In this document: positions 27,649 through 35,521 of the stretch, piece by piece
Position numbering within the stretch: the first letter of the stretch is position 1
Layout of the letters: every line of letters begins with the position of its first letter
Assembly: GCA_900115795.1 (NCBI GenBank)
Contig: FOXT01000004.1
Span: 186,001 to 250,000 of the forward strand
Reading direction: 5' to 3'
Length of the DNA: 64,000 nucleotides
Origin: Lachnospiraceae bacterium XBB1006
Lineage (GTDB): Bacteria; Bacillota; Clostridia; Lachnospirales; Lachnospiraceae
Program-made: the position numbers and the translations under genes
Notes under the pieces: model-generated
Told to the model about the DNA's origin: nothing
Seen by the model: only the letters and a program-made list of their open reading frames with translations
Database searches by the model: none

Positions 27649-29565
27649 TTATGCCTCATTTGTCAATTCTTCCCATTGCTCATACAATGGCTCTAGTTTC
27701 TGCGACACTTCATAATGTTTTGTCGCCCACTCATTTAATTTGCAAGAATTCGTTGCAATCGCCGGATCTGCCTGCTTTTCTTCAATTTGCGCCAATTCCT
27801 GCTCAAGCTGTTCTATTTTCTCTTCCACTTTCGCAATTGCATTCATTAATTTACGTTTGGAAGCAGCCTGCCTCTTCTGTTCCTGCCAGTCCAGTTGCGC
27901 CTCTGTTTCTTTTGTTTCGAGAACAATATTTGTTCCGGCGTTTCCTTGTTCTTGTTCCATTTGCCGTTTTTTTTCAAGATAGTAATCATAATTTCCCAAA
28001 TAGTTATGAAATTCTCCATCTTTAAGTTCCAGGATACGTGTTGCCGTCCGATTGATAAAATAACGATCGTGGGATACAAACAATACCGTACCTGTATAAT
28101 CATTCAGTGCACTTTCCAATATTTCTTTTGAAATAATATCCAAATGATTTGTTGGCTCATCTAACATCAGGAAATTTGCCTTCGAAAGCATTAATTTTGC
28201 CAATGACATTCTTCCTCGTTCTCCACCACTTAGGTCGCGAATTCGTTTAAAAACATCATCTTCGGTAAACAAAAAAGCGCCGAGAACGGTCCTTATCCGT
28301 GTATTTGTCATATCCGTATACGCGTCACCAATCTCGTCTACTAACGTCTTGTCTTCCGAGAGCAACTGCTGTTCCTGGTCATAATATCCAGGTACAACAT
28401 TGGCTCCAAACTGAAAAGAGCCTTTCTCAGCATCAAGCATTCCATTAAGAATCTTTAACAAGGTTGTCTTACCGGTTCCGTTTGCTCCAATAATCGCAAC
28501 CCGTTCTCCCTTCTTAATGTCTAGCAGCACATCAGAAAAAAGTGCTTTGTCTCCAAACGATTTCTGTAACCCCTCAACGTGTAAAACATCCTTACCGCTC
28601 TCAATTCCCGGTTCGAGGCGCAAATGCATATCTTGTCGTAGTTCAATGGGCTTATCCAACCGTTCCATACGCTCAAGTGCTTTTTCTCTGCTCTTGGCTT
28701 TGACAATTGCCGCCTCTGTCTTAAAACTACGAAACGTCTGTATTACCTTCTCCTGATGTTTAATCTCTGCCTGTTGTTCCAGATAATGCTTAATATAAAC
28801 TGCTCTGGCTTCTTCCTTCTTGCGGGAATAGTCGGAATAACTTCCCTTGTACACGGTACTAACCCGATTTTCAATCTCAATCACCTTCGTGACAATACGA
28901 TCCAAAAAATAACGATCATGTGAAACGATCAGCACCGCTCCTTTATAATTTTTCAAAAATTCCTCTAACCACTCAATGGAAGTAATATCTAAATGATTCG
29001 TTGGCTCATCAAGCAGTAATAAATCCGGTTTGCTCACCAATAGCCGCGCAAGTCCGACTCGGGTCTTCTGTCCTCCGGAAAGTTCCCTCATTGGCTTATT
29101 AAACTCCTCATCCGTAAATCCAAGACCACGTATAACCGATGTTACTTCGCCTCGAAAGGTATATCCACCCTGTTCTTCAAACTCGTCTTGCAAGCGATGA
29201 TACTGCTCCATAAACTTCGAAAGATCCTCTTCTAAAACCGTTGCCATCTGGTTTTCCATGGTTCGAAGTCTTTGCTCCATACCGATTAGCTCTTCTTTGG
29301 CTGCAAGTACTGCTTCATAAATGCTACAGTCAAGATTTGCTTCCTCGTGCTGTGCCAAATATCCAATGGATTTGTCCTTTGCAAAGACAACCTCTCCACC
29401 ATCTTTGCCAAGTTCTCCCATAATAATCTTTAGAATCGTACTTTTTCCCGCACCATTCATTCCTACGATTGCTGCCTTCTCATGCTCGTTAACAAAAAAC
29501 GAAACATCCTTCAAAACAACATCAACCCCGTAGGCTTTCTCAATATGATTACACGATAAAATCAT
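27649..29565 (-). CDS. ABC-F family ATPase (YdiF/Uup-like)
   Basis: A 638-residue soluble protein with two ABC ATPase domains and no membrane segments. Domain 1 has Walker A GMNGAGKST, signature LSGGQKTRVGLA and Walker B LLLLDEPTNHLD. Domain 2 has GANGTGKTT, LSGGERGRMSLA and FLMLDEPTNHLD. A charged interdomain linker and a C-terminal coiled coil (about residues 545-630) complete the ABC-F layout. These proteins bind the ribosomal E site and rescue stalled or antibiotic-bound ribosomes. The start is most likely the ATG at 29565 (MILSCNHIEKAYG), though its ribosome site is weak; upstream in-frame codons overlap the previous gene. It precedes rex. Confidence 0.9.
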   Translation of the reverse strand: MILSCNHIEKAYGVDVVLKDVSFFVNEHEKAAIVGMNGAGKSTILKIIMGELGKDGGEVVFAKDKSIGYLAQHEEANLDCSIYEAVLAAKEELIGMEQRLRTMENQMATVLEEDLSKFMEQYHRLQDEFEEQGGYTFRGEVTSVIRGLGFTDEEFNKPMRELSGGQKTRVGLARLLVSKPDLLLLDEPTNHLDITSIEWLEEFLKNYKGAVLIVSHDRYFLDRIVTKVIEIENRVSTVYKGSYSDYSRKKEEARAVYIKHYLEQQAEIKHQEKVIQTFRSFKTEAAIVKAKSREKALERMERLDKPIELRQDMHLRLEPGIESGKDVLHVEGLQKSFGDKALFSDVLLDIKKGERVAIIGANGTGKTTLLKILNGMLDAEKGSFQFGANVVPGYYDQEQQLLSEDKTLVDEIGDAYTDMTNTRIRTVLGAFLFTEDDVFKRIRDLSGGERGRMSLAKLMLSKANFLMLDEPTNHLDIISKEILESALNDYTGTVLFVSHDRYFINRTATRILELKDGEFHNYLGNYDYYLEKKRQMEQEQGNAGTNIVLETKETEAQLDWQEQKRQAASKRKLMNAIAKVEEKIEQLEQELAQIEEKQADPAIATNSCKLNEWATKHYEVSQKLEPLYEQWEELTNEA

Positions 29566-29578
29566 CCTAATTTCTACG

Positions 29579-30628
29579 TTAATCCACCGCAACGGTAGTT
29601 GCAACCGCCACGAACGGATTATCCTTATACCCTTTCATGGATTTTACAAATACTTTTTTCAAACAAGCATCCACAATTTCATGCATCAACTGACGAATCT
29701 TCTCATTCTGCTCCTTATATACCATCGTTCCATTCAACATACTGTATTTCGGATCACTTTGTATACGAATGATATAGTATCCTTCCGAATAATCTATATT
29801 GGCATAAATCTGATATTGCGCCAACACATATTTACACAAATGCGCCATCAAAAAGATTGAGAAAAAGATATCTTGCACCTTGTTTTGTGAAATGTCACCC
29901 TGCACGTTATTCTGTATTTTCAAAAATGACTTGTGAGAATCATTTGCAAAAGCCAATTCTATATCTGCTTTTCGTTTTGCAAAATCATCCTGCGAAAAAA
30001 TGTAACTCGTCACATAATGCTTCACAATCTCTTGTACAAAATACTTTATACGTATGTATTCATCCTCACGAATCCCCAGCTTATCTCCCCATGTAGAGAG
30101 ATTACCATGAACAATTCCGCTAAAAGCCGTATAAAGATTTGAATAATCTCTGGTACGCTTATAATTCTCACTACGCAACTCGTCAAACTGCTGAGCAAAC
30201 TCGGTTGCCGATCCGTGCATGCTACTTACCGCTCCATTTGTCAATTTACGACGTTCATGCTCCTTAAGGCCTTCCTCAATGGGGCGCACCAAGTCTTCAG
30301 CAAAACTAAATGGTTTTAAAATAATTTCATAAATGTTTGCCGTATTTAGCACATTCAATATGTAAGGAATATCGACCACTTCTGTCATCAAAATGTGAAC
30401 CAGATTAGGGTTTGATAATCGAAACATATCCGAAAACTCATTTGCATCCATGATTCCCATGTCATTCTCTGTAATGACAACACCAATGTCTTCCTGGTTA
30501 ATCCACTCCATTGCCTGTTCCGGCAACGGGGTGTACCAAATCGTAATACGGGATTCCAATGCATGCAGCATCTTCTTATACTTCTCCAATGAGCCCTGAT
30601 GCGGTTCCAGAATCAGTACATCTGCCAT
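29579..30628 (-). CDS. Receiver-like protein with Glu at the phosphoacceptor position
   Basis: A 349-residue protein. Residues 1-120 follow the response-regulator receiver fold: MADVLILEP (beta1), VVITENDMGIMDANEF (beta3 and following loop), HILMTE (beta4) and ILKPF with the conserved Lys105. The phosphorylatable Asp is replaced by Glu54, and the acidic pocket (normally Asp-Asp) reads Glu-Pro. Such Asp-to-Glu changes can mimic constant phosphorylation, but that is inference. The C-terminal 230 residues are helical, with no named output domain that I recognise. The gene is the first of the run leading to ABC-F and rex. The ATG at 30628 has AGGAGG 5-6 nt upstream. Confidence 0.72.
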   Translation of the reverse strand: MADVLILEPHQGSLEKYKKMLHALESRITIWYTPLPEQAMEWINQEDIGVVITENDMGIMDANEFSDMFRLSNPNLVHILMTEVVDIPYILNVLNTANIYEIILKPFSFAEDLVRPIEEGLKEHERRKLTNGAVSSMHGSATEFAQQFDELRSENYKRTRDYSNLYTAFSGIVHGNLSTWGDKLGIREDEYIRIKYFVQEIVKHYVTSYIFSQDDFAKRKADIELAFANDSHKSFLKIQNNVQGDISQNKVQDIFFSIFLMAHLCKYVLAQYQIYANIDYSEGYYIIRIQSDPKYSMLNGTMVYKEQNEKIRQLMHEIVDACLKKVFVKSMKGYKDNPFVAVATTVAVD

Positions 30629-30695
30629 GATGCTCCTCCTCTTCTTCTCAATGCATAGATTGTCTCTGAAAAAAGTTATTAAAATATTTATCTAT

Positions 30696-30704
30696 ATTAT
30701 AGCA
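30696..30704 (-). promoter_or_regulatory. Extended -10 promoter for the receiver-like/ABC-F/rex run
   Basis: On the minus strand TGC-TATAAT (30704-30696) is a perfect extended -10 hexamer; no good -35 sits 17 bp upstream. The predicted start is about 60 nt before the ATG at 30628. Confidence 0.5.
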
Positions 30705-30758
30705 CACTTTCCCCCCTGCTGCATACCATGAATTATAAGAATCTTTAGGAGGCCTGTT

Positions 30759-30947
30759 ATGGGTGAATTAGCTGCTACAAACTGTGGATGTGGATGTGAA
30801 AACAATAACTCTTTATTATGGGTAATTTTGCTTCTGTCCTGCTGCAACAATGGAAACAACAACCTTTCATGTGGCGGGGACAACAACTGCATGTGGATTA
30901 TTTTACTGTTACTTCTTTGTAACAACGGATGCAATTCCATGTTCTAA
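30759..30947 (+). CDS. Small Cys/Asn-rich protein with two hydrophobic repeats (HCB-13-like)
   Basis: A 62-residue protein with AGGAGG 6 nt before its ATG. It consists of two copies of one unit: NNSLLWVILLLSCCNNG (about residues 16-32) and NNCMWIILLLLLCNNG (about 42-57), each a 9-11 residue hydrophobic run bounded by Cys and Asn, preceded by a CGCGC segment. Nine cysteines in 62 residues is extreme for a bacterial protein. It resembles small proteins of Lachnospiraceae labelled chorion class high-cysteine HCB protein 13; that name comes from a composition resemblance, and the function is unknown. Whether the hydrophobic parts insert in a membrane or build a disulfide-linked layer is not known. 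A bidirectional terminator follows. Confidence 0.72.
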   Translation: MGELAATNCGCGCENNNSLLWVILLLSCCNNGNNNLSCGGDNNCMWIILLLLLCNNGCNSMF

Positions 30948-30965
30948 TTCCAAATTCACAAAAGG

Positions 30966-30994
30966 AAGGGGATATCACTCCCCTTTCTTTTATT
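30966..30994. terminator. Bidirectional rho-independent terminator
   Basis: Stem AAGGGG (30966-30971) pairs with CCCCTT (30980-30985), followed on the plus strand by a T-rich run and on the minus strand by CCTTTTG. It ends both the Cys-rich gene (plus) and the converging 32-codon gene (minus). Confidence 0.7.
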
Positions 30995-31088
30995 GTTTCT
31001 TTTTTCCTTTTTTCGGCTTTTTCTTTTTTCGCATTGCATCTTCATCAATTTCGTATACGCTATTTCCTTTTACAATTAGTTTTCCCAA
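30990..31088 (-). CDS. Very small basic protein, 32 residues, TTG start
   Basis: A 33-codon frame including stop, starting at TTG 31088 with AAGGAG 7 nt upstream. The product begins MGKLIVKGNSVYEIDED and ends in a run of lysines (RKKKKPKKGKKKQ). The first half, with GNSVYEID, matches my recollection of a conserved short hypothetical protein of Lachnospiraceae that usually continues with a longer charged tail; no search was run. The good ribosome site, the lack of any other gene on this stretch and the terminator right after its stop support a real gene. Function unknown; the basic tail could bind RNA or DNA. Confidence 0.6.
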   Translation of the reverse strand: MGKLIVKGNSVYEIDEDAMRKKKKPKKGKKKQ

Positions 31089-31164
31089 CGTATTTCTCCT
31101 TTTTCTTCATTTTATGAATAATCCCGGCAGATGGTTCATATATTGAAAGAAAAATGGTGCATTC

Positions 31165-31506
31165 ATGGATGAGAATGTTTTAAAAACAATGACTACATTT
31201 GACAGTTTGCTACAAAGTCAGCATCTACAAATGTTAAAGGCGGCCATTCCCTATCTTTCCGGCAATGCCAAAAATACACTTTCCATTCTTTGTAAGCTAT
31301 TGGAATTAAAAAAGACCATACAAATGAGCGTAGACGAAACCTCTGCTTTAAGTATGTGCAGCGTAACTCCAGAAGAAGGTGGTTCCAACATCTTGCTATT
31401 GCTAAAAGAAATACGTCCTTATTGTACAAAAGCCGAACAAGAAAACGTAGATTTCTTTGTTGACGTTTTTCAAATGTATGAAACATACGCTAGCATGTTA
31501 ACGTAA
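31165..31506 (+). CDS. Small conserved helical protein, unknown function
   Basis: A 113-residue soluble protein, all-helical by appearance, with an even distribution of Leu and no signal peptide or membrane segment (for example FDSLLQSQHLQMLKAAIPYL, then TLSILCKLLELKKTI). I recognise no named domain. The ribosome site before the ATG at 31165 is weak (TGGTG), but the next gene follows 14 nt after the stop with a strong site, so they form a two-gene operon. The paired small helical proteins, both with repeated Leu-Leu motifs, could form a complex; that is inference. Confidence 0.62.
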   Translation: MDENVLKTMTTFDSLLQSQHLQMLKAAIPYLSGNAKNTLSILCKLLELKKTIQMSVDETSALSMCSVTPEEGGSNILLLLKEIRPYCTKAEQENVDFFVDVFQMYETYASMLT

Positions 31507-31520
31507 AAGAAGGAGACGAT

Positions 31521-31799
31521 ATGGATTTATCATTTTTAGCAAATAACCCCCAGCTCGCGGGGATTGACGCTTCCAAACTGCACTTTTTATCCGAATTTGC
31601 AAGCAAACAGACGAAAGCTACCCATTCGGAGCTTCTTCCTTTGTTATTTGCGGCTTCCTCCACCGCAAAACAAAAAGGAATCACTTTCTCTGAATCCGAA
31701 AAAGAACAAATAATTTCTTTACTTCGTCCAACGCTTTCGCCTTCTGAGCAGGCAAAACTTGATAAAATGCTTGCATTACTTAAAAAGCAGGGGTTTTAG
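31521..31799 (+). CDS. Small conserved helical protein, unknown function (pair member)
   Basis: A 92-residue protein starting MDLSFLANNPQLAGIDASKL with AAGGAGACGAT before the ATG. The body is helical (HFLSEFASKQTKATHSELLP, LLFAASSTAKQKGITFSESE) and ends with a region like LSPSEQAKLDKMLALLKKQ. Short proteins with the NNPxLAGIDxxKL opening occur in Clostridia as far as I recall, without assigned function. It is second in a plus-strand pair and its stop codon lies inside the loop of a terminator hairpin, so the operon ends here. Confidence 0.68.
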   Translation: MDLSFLANNPQLAGIDASKLHFLSEFASKQTKATHSELLPLLFAASSTAKQKGITFSESEKEQIISLLRPTLSPSEQAKLDKMLALLKKQGF

Positions 31800-31810
31800 C
31801 CCCTGCCTTT
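31787..31810. terminator. Bidirectional terminator with embedded stop codon
   Basis: GCAGGGG (31787-31793) pairs with CCCCTGC (31800-31806); the loop TTTTAG contains the stop codon of the 92-residue gene. T-runs flank the stem on both strands (CTTTTATTT on plus, TTTTTAAG on minus), so it also serves the converging EF-G-like gene. Confidence 0.85.
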
Positions 31811-31813
31811 TAT

Positions 31814-33898
31814 TTATGCATCTTGATTTTCTTTGCTCCGAAGTTCCACTTCTTTTTCCTGCACATCTGACGGCGCCTGTTCATATCTTGCGAATTCGTA
31901 AGAATACTCGCCACTTCCACCTGTCATAGAACGAAGTGCGGTGGAATAGCCATACAGTTCCGCCTGCGGAATATCCGCCAAAATCTCCTGCTTTCCACCC
32001 GGTAATGGGTTCATACCCAACACACGGCCACGCTTCTTGTTCAAATCCCCCATAATGTCGCCGGTAAATTTATCATCTACTACAACCTTTAAGGATTCAA
32101 TCGGTTCAAGTAAAATTGGTCCCGCATCCATAAATCCTTTCTTAAATGCCTGACTGGCAGCGGTCTTAAATGCCATCTCCGAGGAGTCTACCGGATGATA
32201 CGAGCCATCATACAAAACAGCTTTCACACCCACCACCGGATAGCCTGCCAGTGGTCCGGCCAAGGTACATTCCGCCACACCTTTTTCCACTGCCGGGAAA
32301 TAGTTTTTCGGAACAGCACCGCCCACAACGACCTGATCAAATTCATAGGCCTCATTCAGTTCTCCGGACGGTTCAAACGTCATTTTTACATGTCCGTACT
32401 GACCATGTCCACCGGACTGTTTTTTATATTTATACTCTACATCGGATTTCTTCTTAATTGTTTCTTTAAACGCTACCTTTGGTCTGCCCAGCTCTACCTC
32501 AACTTTGTAGCGTTCTTTCAGCTTACTAACCAATACCTCTAATTGTTGCTCCCCGATTCCATACAATAACGTCTGACGATTCTGCGCATCGTTCACCGTT
32601 CGTAATGTTAAATCTTCCGCTAACAATTTCGCCATGGCCTGTGCCACTTTGTCATCGTCGCCCTTATTCACCGCCTTGTAGGACATACATGTATACGGCG
32701 TCGATACACTGCATCGACCATATGCAACCGGTGTAGCCTTAGTAGAAAGTGTATCGCCGGTTGCCGTTTTTGCCAATTTTGCAAGTGCACCAATATCGCC
32801 TGCATGCAATTCCGGTACCTCAGTTGGTTTATTTCCTTTCAAAACATACAGTTTGCCGATTTTAGCTTCACTATCCTGGTCTTTGTTATACAGCAAATCA
32901 TCTGCTTTCAACACGCCGGAGCAAACCTTTATCATGGAATATTTACCAATAAACGGATCCACCAGGGTTTTAAATACATAGGCACTCTTTGCCTTGGAAA
33001 AATCATAATTTCCTTCAAACCGTTCGTTTGTTTTTATGTTCACGCCCATGCATTCACGCTCCGCCGGTGACGGTAAGTATTTTACGATATCAACCATAAG
33101 GGTATACATTCCTCTTGCCAGCGAGTTCGATCCCATAAGAACCGGCACCGTAGATCCATCAATTACATTTACACGTAACGCCTGACGGATTTCGTCTTCT
33201 GAAAATTCATCCCCATTAAAATAGCGGTCCATAAACTCTTCACTTGTTTCAGCAACTGCCTCTAACAAGGCTTCACGGAACAACCCCAGATTTTCCAACG
33301 AATATTCCGGAAGATTGCATTTTTCAACCGTTCCCTTCTCCGTCCATCTCTTTGCCTTTTGTTGAATGATATTCACATACCCTACAAACTCCTCATTCTC
33401 ACGAATTGGCATATGGAATGGTGCAATCTTCTTTCCATACAATTCCTGTAAATCCGTTACCACCTCACGGTAGGACGCATTGTTGTCATCCATTTGTGTT
33501 ACAAATACCATTCTCGGAAGATTGTACTTATCACAAAGTTCCCACGCTTTTTTCGTACCAACTTCCACACCATTTTTTCCCGAAACCACAATAATCGCTG
33601 CATCAGCCACAGATACAGCTTCTTCCACCTCGCCAACAAAATCAAAATAACCAGGCGTATCTAAAAAATTAATCTTGGTATCGCCCCAAACAATCGGGAT
33701 AATAGACGTTTGAATAGAAAAAAGACGTTTGATTTCTTCTTTATCGTAATCACTGATGGTATTTCCATCCTCAACTTTGCCCATGCGGGAAATGTCTCCT
33801 GCTAAATAAGCCATCGCTTCCACCAAGGAAGTCTTACCGCAGCCCCCATGGCCAAGTATCACCACATTTCTAATCTTATCCGTTGTAAATACGTTCAT
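31814..33898 (-). CDS. EF-G-like translational GTPase (FusA2-type paralogue)
   Basis: A 694-residue GTPase with EF-G domain order: G domain with P-loop GHGGCGKTSL (about residues 16-25), DTPG (residues 80-83), then domains II-V ending in the EF-G C-terminal region (GEYSYEFARYEQAPSDVQ). The fourth GTPase motif, normally NKxD, reads TQMD, so two of the guanine-contact positions are changed. The sequence resembles the EF-G paralogue group of Clostridia and actinobacteria (FusA2) more than canonical FusA, and no str operon genes are beside it. Its role may be ribosome rescue or regulation; canonical EF-G is likely elsewhere in the genome. Confidence 0.82.
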   Translation of the reverse strand: MNVFTTDKIRNVVILGHGGCGKTSLVEAMAYLAGDISRMGKVEDGNTISDYDKEEIKRLFSIQTSIIPIVWGDTKINFLDTPGYFDFVGEVEEAVSVADAAIIVVSGKNGVEVGTKKAWELCDKYNLPRMVFVTQMDDNNASYREVVTDLQELYGKKIAPFHMPIRENEEFVGYVNIIQQKAKRWTEKGTVEKCNLPEYSLENLGLFREALLEAVAETSEEFMDRYFNGDEFSEDEIRQALRVNVIDGSTVPVLMGSNSLARGMYTLMVDIVKYLPSPAERECMGVNIKTNERFEGNYDFSKAKSAYVFKTLVDPFIGKYSMIKVCSGVLKADDLLYNKDQDSEAKIGKLYVLKGNKPTEVPELHAGDIGALAKLAKTATGDTLSTKATPVAYGRCSVSTPYTCMSYKAVNKGDDDKVAQAMAKLLAEDLTLRTVNDAQNRQTLLYGIGEQQLEVLVSKLKERYKVEVELGRPKVAFKETIKKKSDVEYKYKKQSGGHGQYGHVKMTFEPSGELNEAYEFDQVVVGGAVPKNYFPAVEKGVAECTLAGPLAGYPVVGVKAVLYDGSYHPVDSSEMAFKTAASQAFKKGFMDAGPILLEPIESLKVVVDDKFTGDIMGDLNKKRGRVLGMNPLPGGKQEILADIPQAELYGYSTALRSMTGGSGEYSYEFARYEQAPSDVQEKEVELRSKENQDA

Positions 33899-33936
33899 AA
33901 TATGAGTCCCCCTATCTGGTTTCTTAAGATACTCCT

Positions 33937-33965
33937 ATTTTACTAAATATTTTGACTTTTTACAA
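33937..33965 (-). promoter_or_regulatory. Sigma-A promoter for the EF-G-like gene
   Basis: Minus strand -35 TTGTAA (33965-33960), 17-bp spacer, -10 TAAAAT (33942-33937), about 30 nt upstream of the ATG at 33898. Confidence 0.7.
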
Positions 33966-34009
33966 CATATTTTTGCAACATTCACAATATTTTTCCCAAT
34001 ATACTTAAA

Positions 34010-34044
34010 AAGTCTCCAACACTTTCTTTAAGTGTCAGAGACTT
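34010..34044 (-). terminator. Rho-independent terminator of the PilZ gene
   Basis: AAGTCTC-CA-ACACTT (34010-34024) pairs with AAGTGT-CA-GAGACTT (34030-34044), with a 2x2 internal mismatch and a 5-nt loop. On the minus strand it is followed by a short T-run. It lies 18 bp after the PilZ stop. Confidence 0.75.
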
Positions 34045-34062
34045 AATCTTCAAATCGTTGAA

Positions 34063-34404
34063 TTATAACTCATTAAAAATCTGATAAATTTCAATCTTCA
34101 GCTGATCCGTTTCCGTCATGCCAATGAAGACTGCACCATAGTTGAAGGTACCATCCGGATTCTCTTTCACACGAACAATCTCAATCACAGCATTAATAAT
34201 TTCCTTTGTCCATATCTGGAGTTTCATGTCATAATAGGAATTATTTTCAAGCTTCTGGCTACTGTTAAATCCGATTCCAGTCTTGGAAATATCACACACA
34301 TCAACCTTACTATACTTCACAGTTGTGGTATCATCCACATCCAAACGTTCAATCTGCACAGTAACTTCAAGGTCAAGTCGTTTGTTCTTTCTTCTTTCTT
34401 CCAT
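34063..34404 (-). CDS. PilZ domain c-di-GMP-binding protein
   Basis: A 113-residue stand-alone PilZ domain. Both parts of the c-di-GMP site are present: RxxxR (R5-R9 in RRKNKRLDL) and DxSxxG (D38-S40-G43 in CDISKTGIGF). The remaining beta-barrel (YDMKLQIWTKEIINAVIEIV, NYGAVFIGM) has normal length. No output domain is attached, so it probably acts by binding a partner when c-di-GMP is present. The start is the ATG at 34404 after AGGAG with 8-nt spacing; a GTG one codon earlier is unsupported. It is monocistronic, with its own promoter and terminator. Confidence 0.88.
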   Translation of the reverse strand: MEERRKNKRLDLEVTVQIERLDVDDTTTVKYSKVDVCDISKTGIGFNSSQKLENNSYYDMKLQIWTKEIINAVIEIVRVKENPDGTFNYGAVFIGMTETDQLKIEIYQIFNEL

Positions 34405-34448
34405 CACTTCTTCTCCTTCTACCCAATTTTTAACTATGTGTTATTCTT

Positions 34449-34477
34449 ATTGTAGTACATCCACGAGTCACAAGCAA
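34449..34477 (-). promoter_or_regulatory. Promoter of the PilZ gene
   Basis: Minus strand -35 TTGCTT (34477-34472), 17-bp spacer, -10 TACAAT (34454-34449), about 38 nt before the PilZ start. It lies immediately after the queA stop. Confidence 0.65.
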
Positions 34478-34484
34478 GCAAAAA

Positions 34485-35510
34485 TTAATAAATATACATT
34501 GCATCTCCAAAGGAGAAAAATCGATACCCTTCTTTTACAGCTGTTTCATAAGCCGCCAAAACATGCTCTCTGGTTGCAAGTGCTGATACCAGCATAATTA
34601 AAGTCGACTCCGGCAAATGAAAATTCGTAATCAACGCATCTAACACCTTGAATTTGTATCCAGGATAGATAAAAATATCTGTATTTCCACTGCATGCCTG
34701 TAATCGTCCATTCTCATCCGCTGCCGATTCTACCGTACGACAACTGGTGGTTCCTACACAGATTACTCGATGTCCTGCCTCTTTTGTCCGATTAATCAAC
34801 TCTGCCGCCTCTTCTGTAATTCGGTAAAACTCCGAATGCATATGATGTTCTAGCACATTTTCTTCCTTTACCGGTCGAAACGTTCCAAGACCAACATGAA
34901 GTGTAACCTCCGCAATGTTAATGCCCTTGGCTTTTATTTGTTCTAACAATTCCGGTGTCATATGCAATCCGGCAGTCGGCGCAGCCGCAGAACCATCGTA
35001 TTTTGCATATACTGTCTGATAGCGGTTCTTATCTTTCAGTTTATGGGTGATATAAGGTGGCAGAGGCATTTGTCCCAATTGATCCAGAATTTCTTCAAAA
35101 ATCCCTTCATACGCAAATTGAATCAAACGGTTTCCTTCTTCCACAATATCCACTACCGTTCCCACCAAAAGACCTTCTCCGAAAATTATTTTTGTACCGA
35201 TTTTCGCCTTTTTTCCCGGTTTTACCAAGGTTTCCCATATATCATTCTCCATTCGTTTCAAAAGAAGAATCTCTATCTTTGCCTCGGTTCCTTCTTTTAC
35301 ACCAAACAAACGGGCAGGGATGACCCTGGTGTTATTAAGCACCAGGCAGTCTCCCGGTTGTAAGTAATCAACAATGTCCCGAAAAATCTTGTGTTCTATC
35401 TCTCCGGTTTCTTTATTTAACAACATTAATCTTGAAGACGAACGGTCCGGCAACGGATCTTGGGCAATTTGTTCCTGCGGCAAATCAAACCAATAATCCT
35501 TCACACTCAT
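34485..35510 (-). CDS. queA: tRNA preQ1(34) S-adenosylmethionine ribosyltransferase-isomerase QueA
   Basis: A 341-residue enzyme of queuosine synthesis that transfers the ribosyl moiety of SAM to preQ1 in tRNA and isomerises it to epoxyqueuosine. The N-terminal [15 protein letters not shown] and RSSSRLML blocks, the [13 protein letters not shown] motif and the [11 protein letters not shown] motif are diagnostic. Family length is about 341, so I prefer the ATG at 35510 ([11 protein letters not shown]) over two earlier in-frame starts. It follows pheT by 11 bp, likely on the same transcript. Confidence 0.95.
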   Translation of the reverse strand: MSVKDYWFDLPQEQIAQDPLPDRSSSRLMLLNKETGEIEHKIFRDIVDYLQPGDCLVLNNTRVIPARLFGVKEGTEAKIEILLLKRMENDIWETLVKPGKKAKIGTKIIFGEGLLVGTVVDIVEEGNRLIQFAYEGIFEEILDQLGQMPLPPYITHKLKDKNRYQTVYAKYDGSAAAPTAGLHMTPELLEQIKAKGINIAEVTLHVGLGTFRPVKEENVLEHHMHSEFYRITEEAAELINRTKEAGHRVICVGTTSCRTVESAADENGRLQACSGNTDIFIYPGYKFKVLDALITNFHLPESTLIMLVSALATREHVLAAYETAVKEGYRFFSFGDAMYIY

Positions 35511-35521
35511 CATTTCCATAG

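Noticed and set aside
30692-30760. Sigma-E or sigma-K promoter before the Cys-rich gene
   Set aside because: CATACCAT resembles a sigma-E -10, but no -35 lies at the right spacing.
30692-30940. 82-codon minus-strand frame opposite the Cys-rich small gene
   Set aside because: Low-complexity Pro/Leu/His sequence with no ribosome site. The plus strand has AGGAGG and a repeat-structured product.
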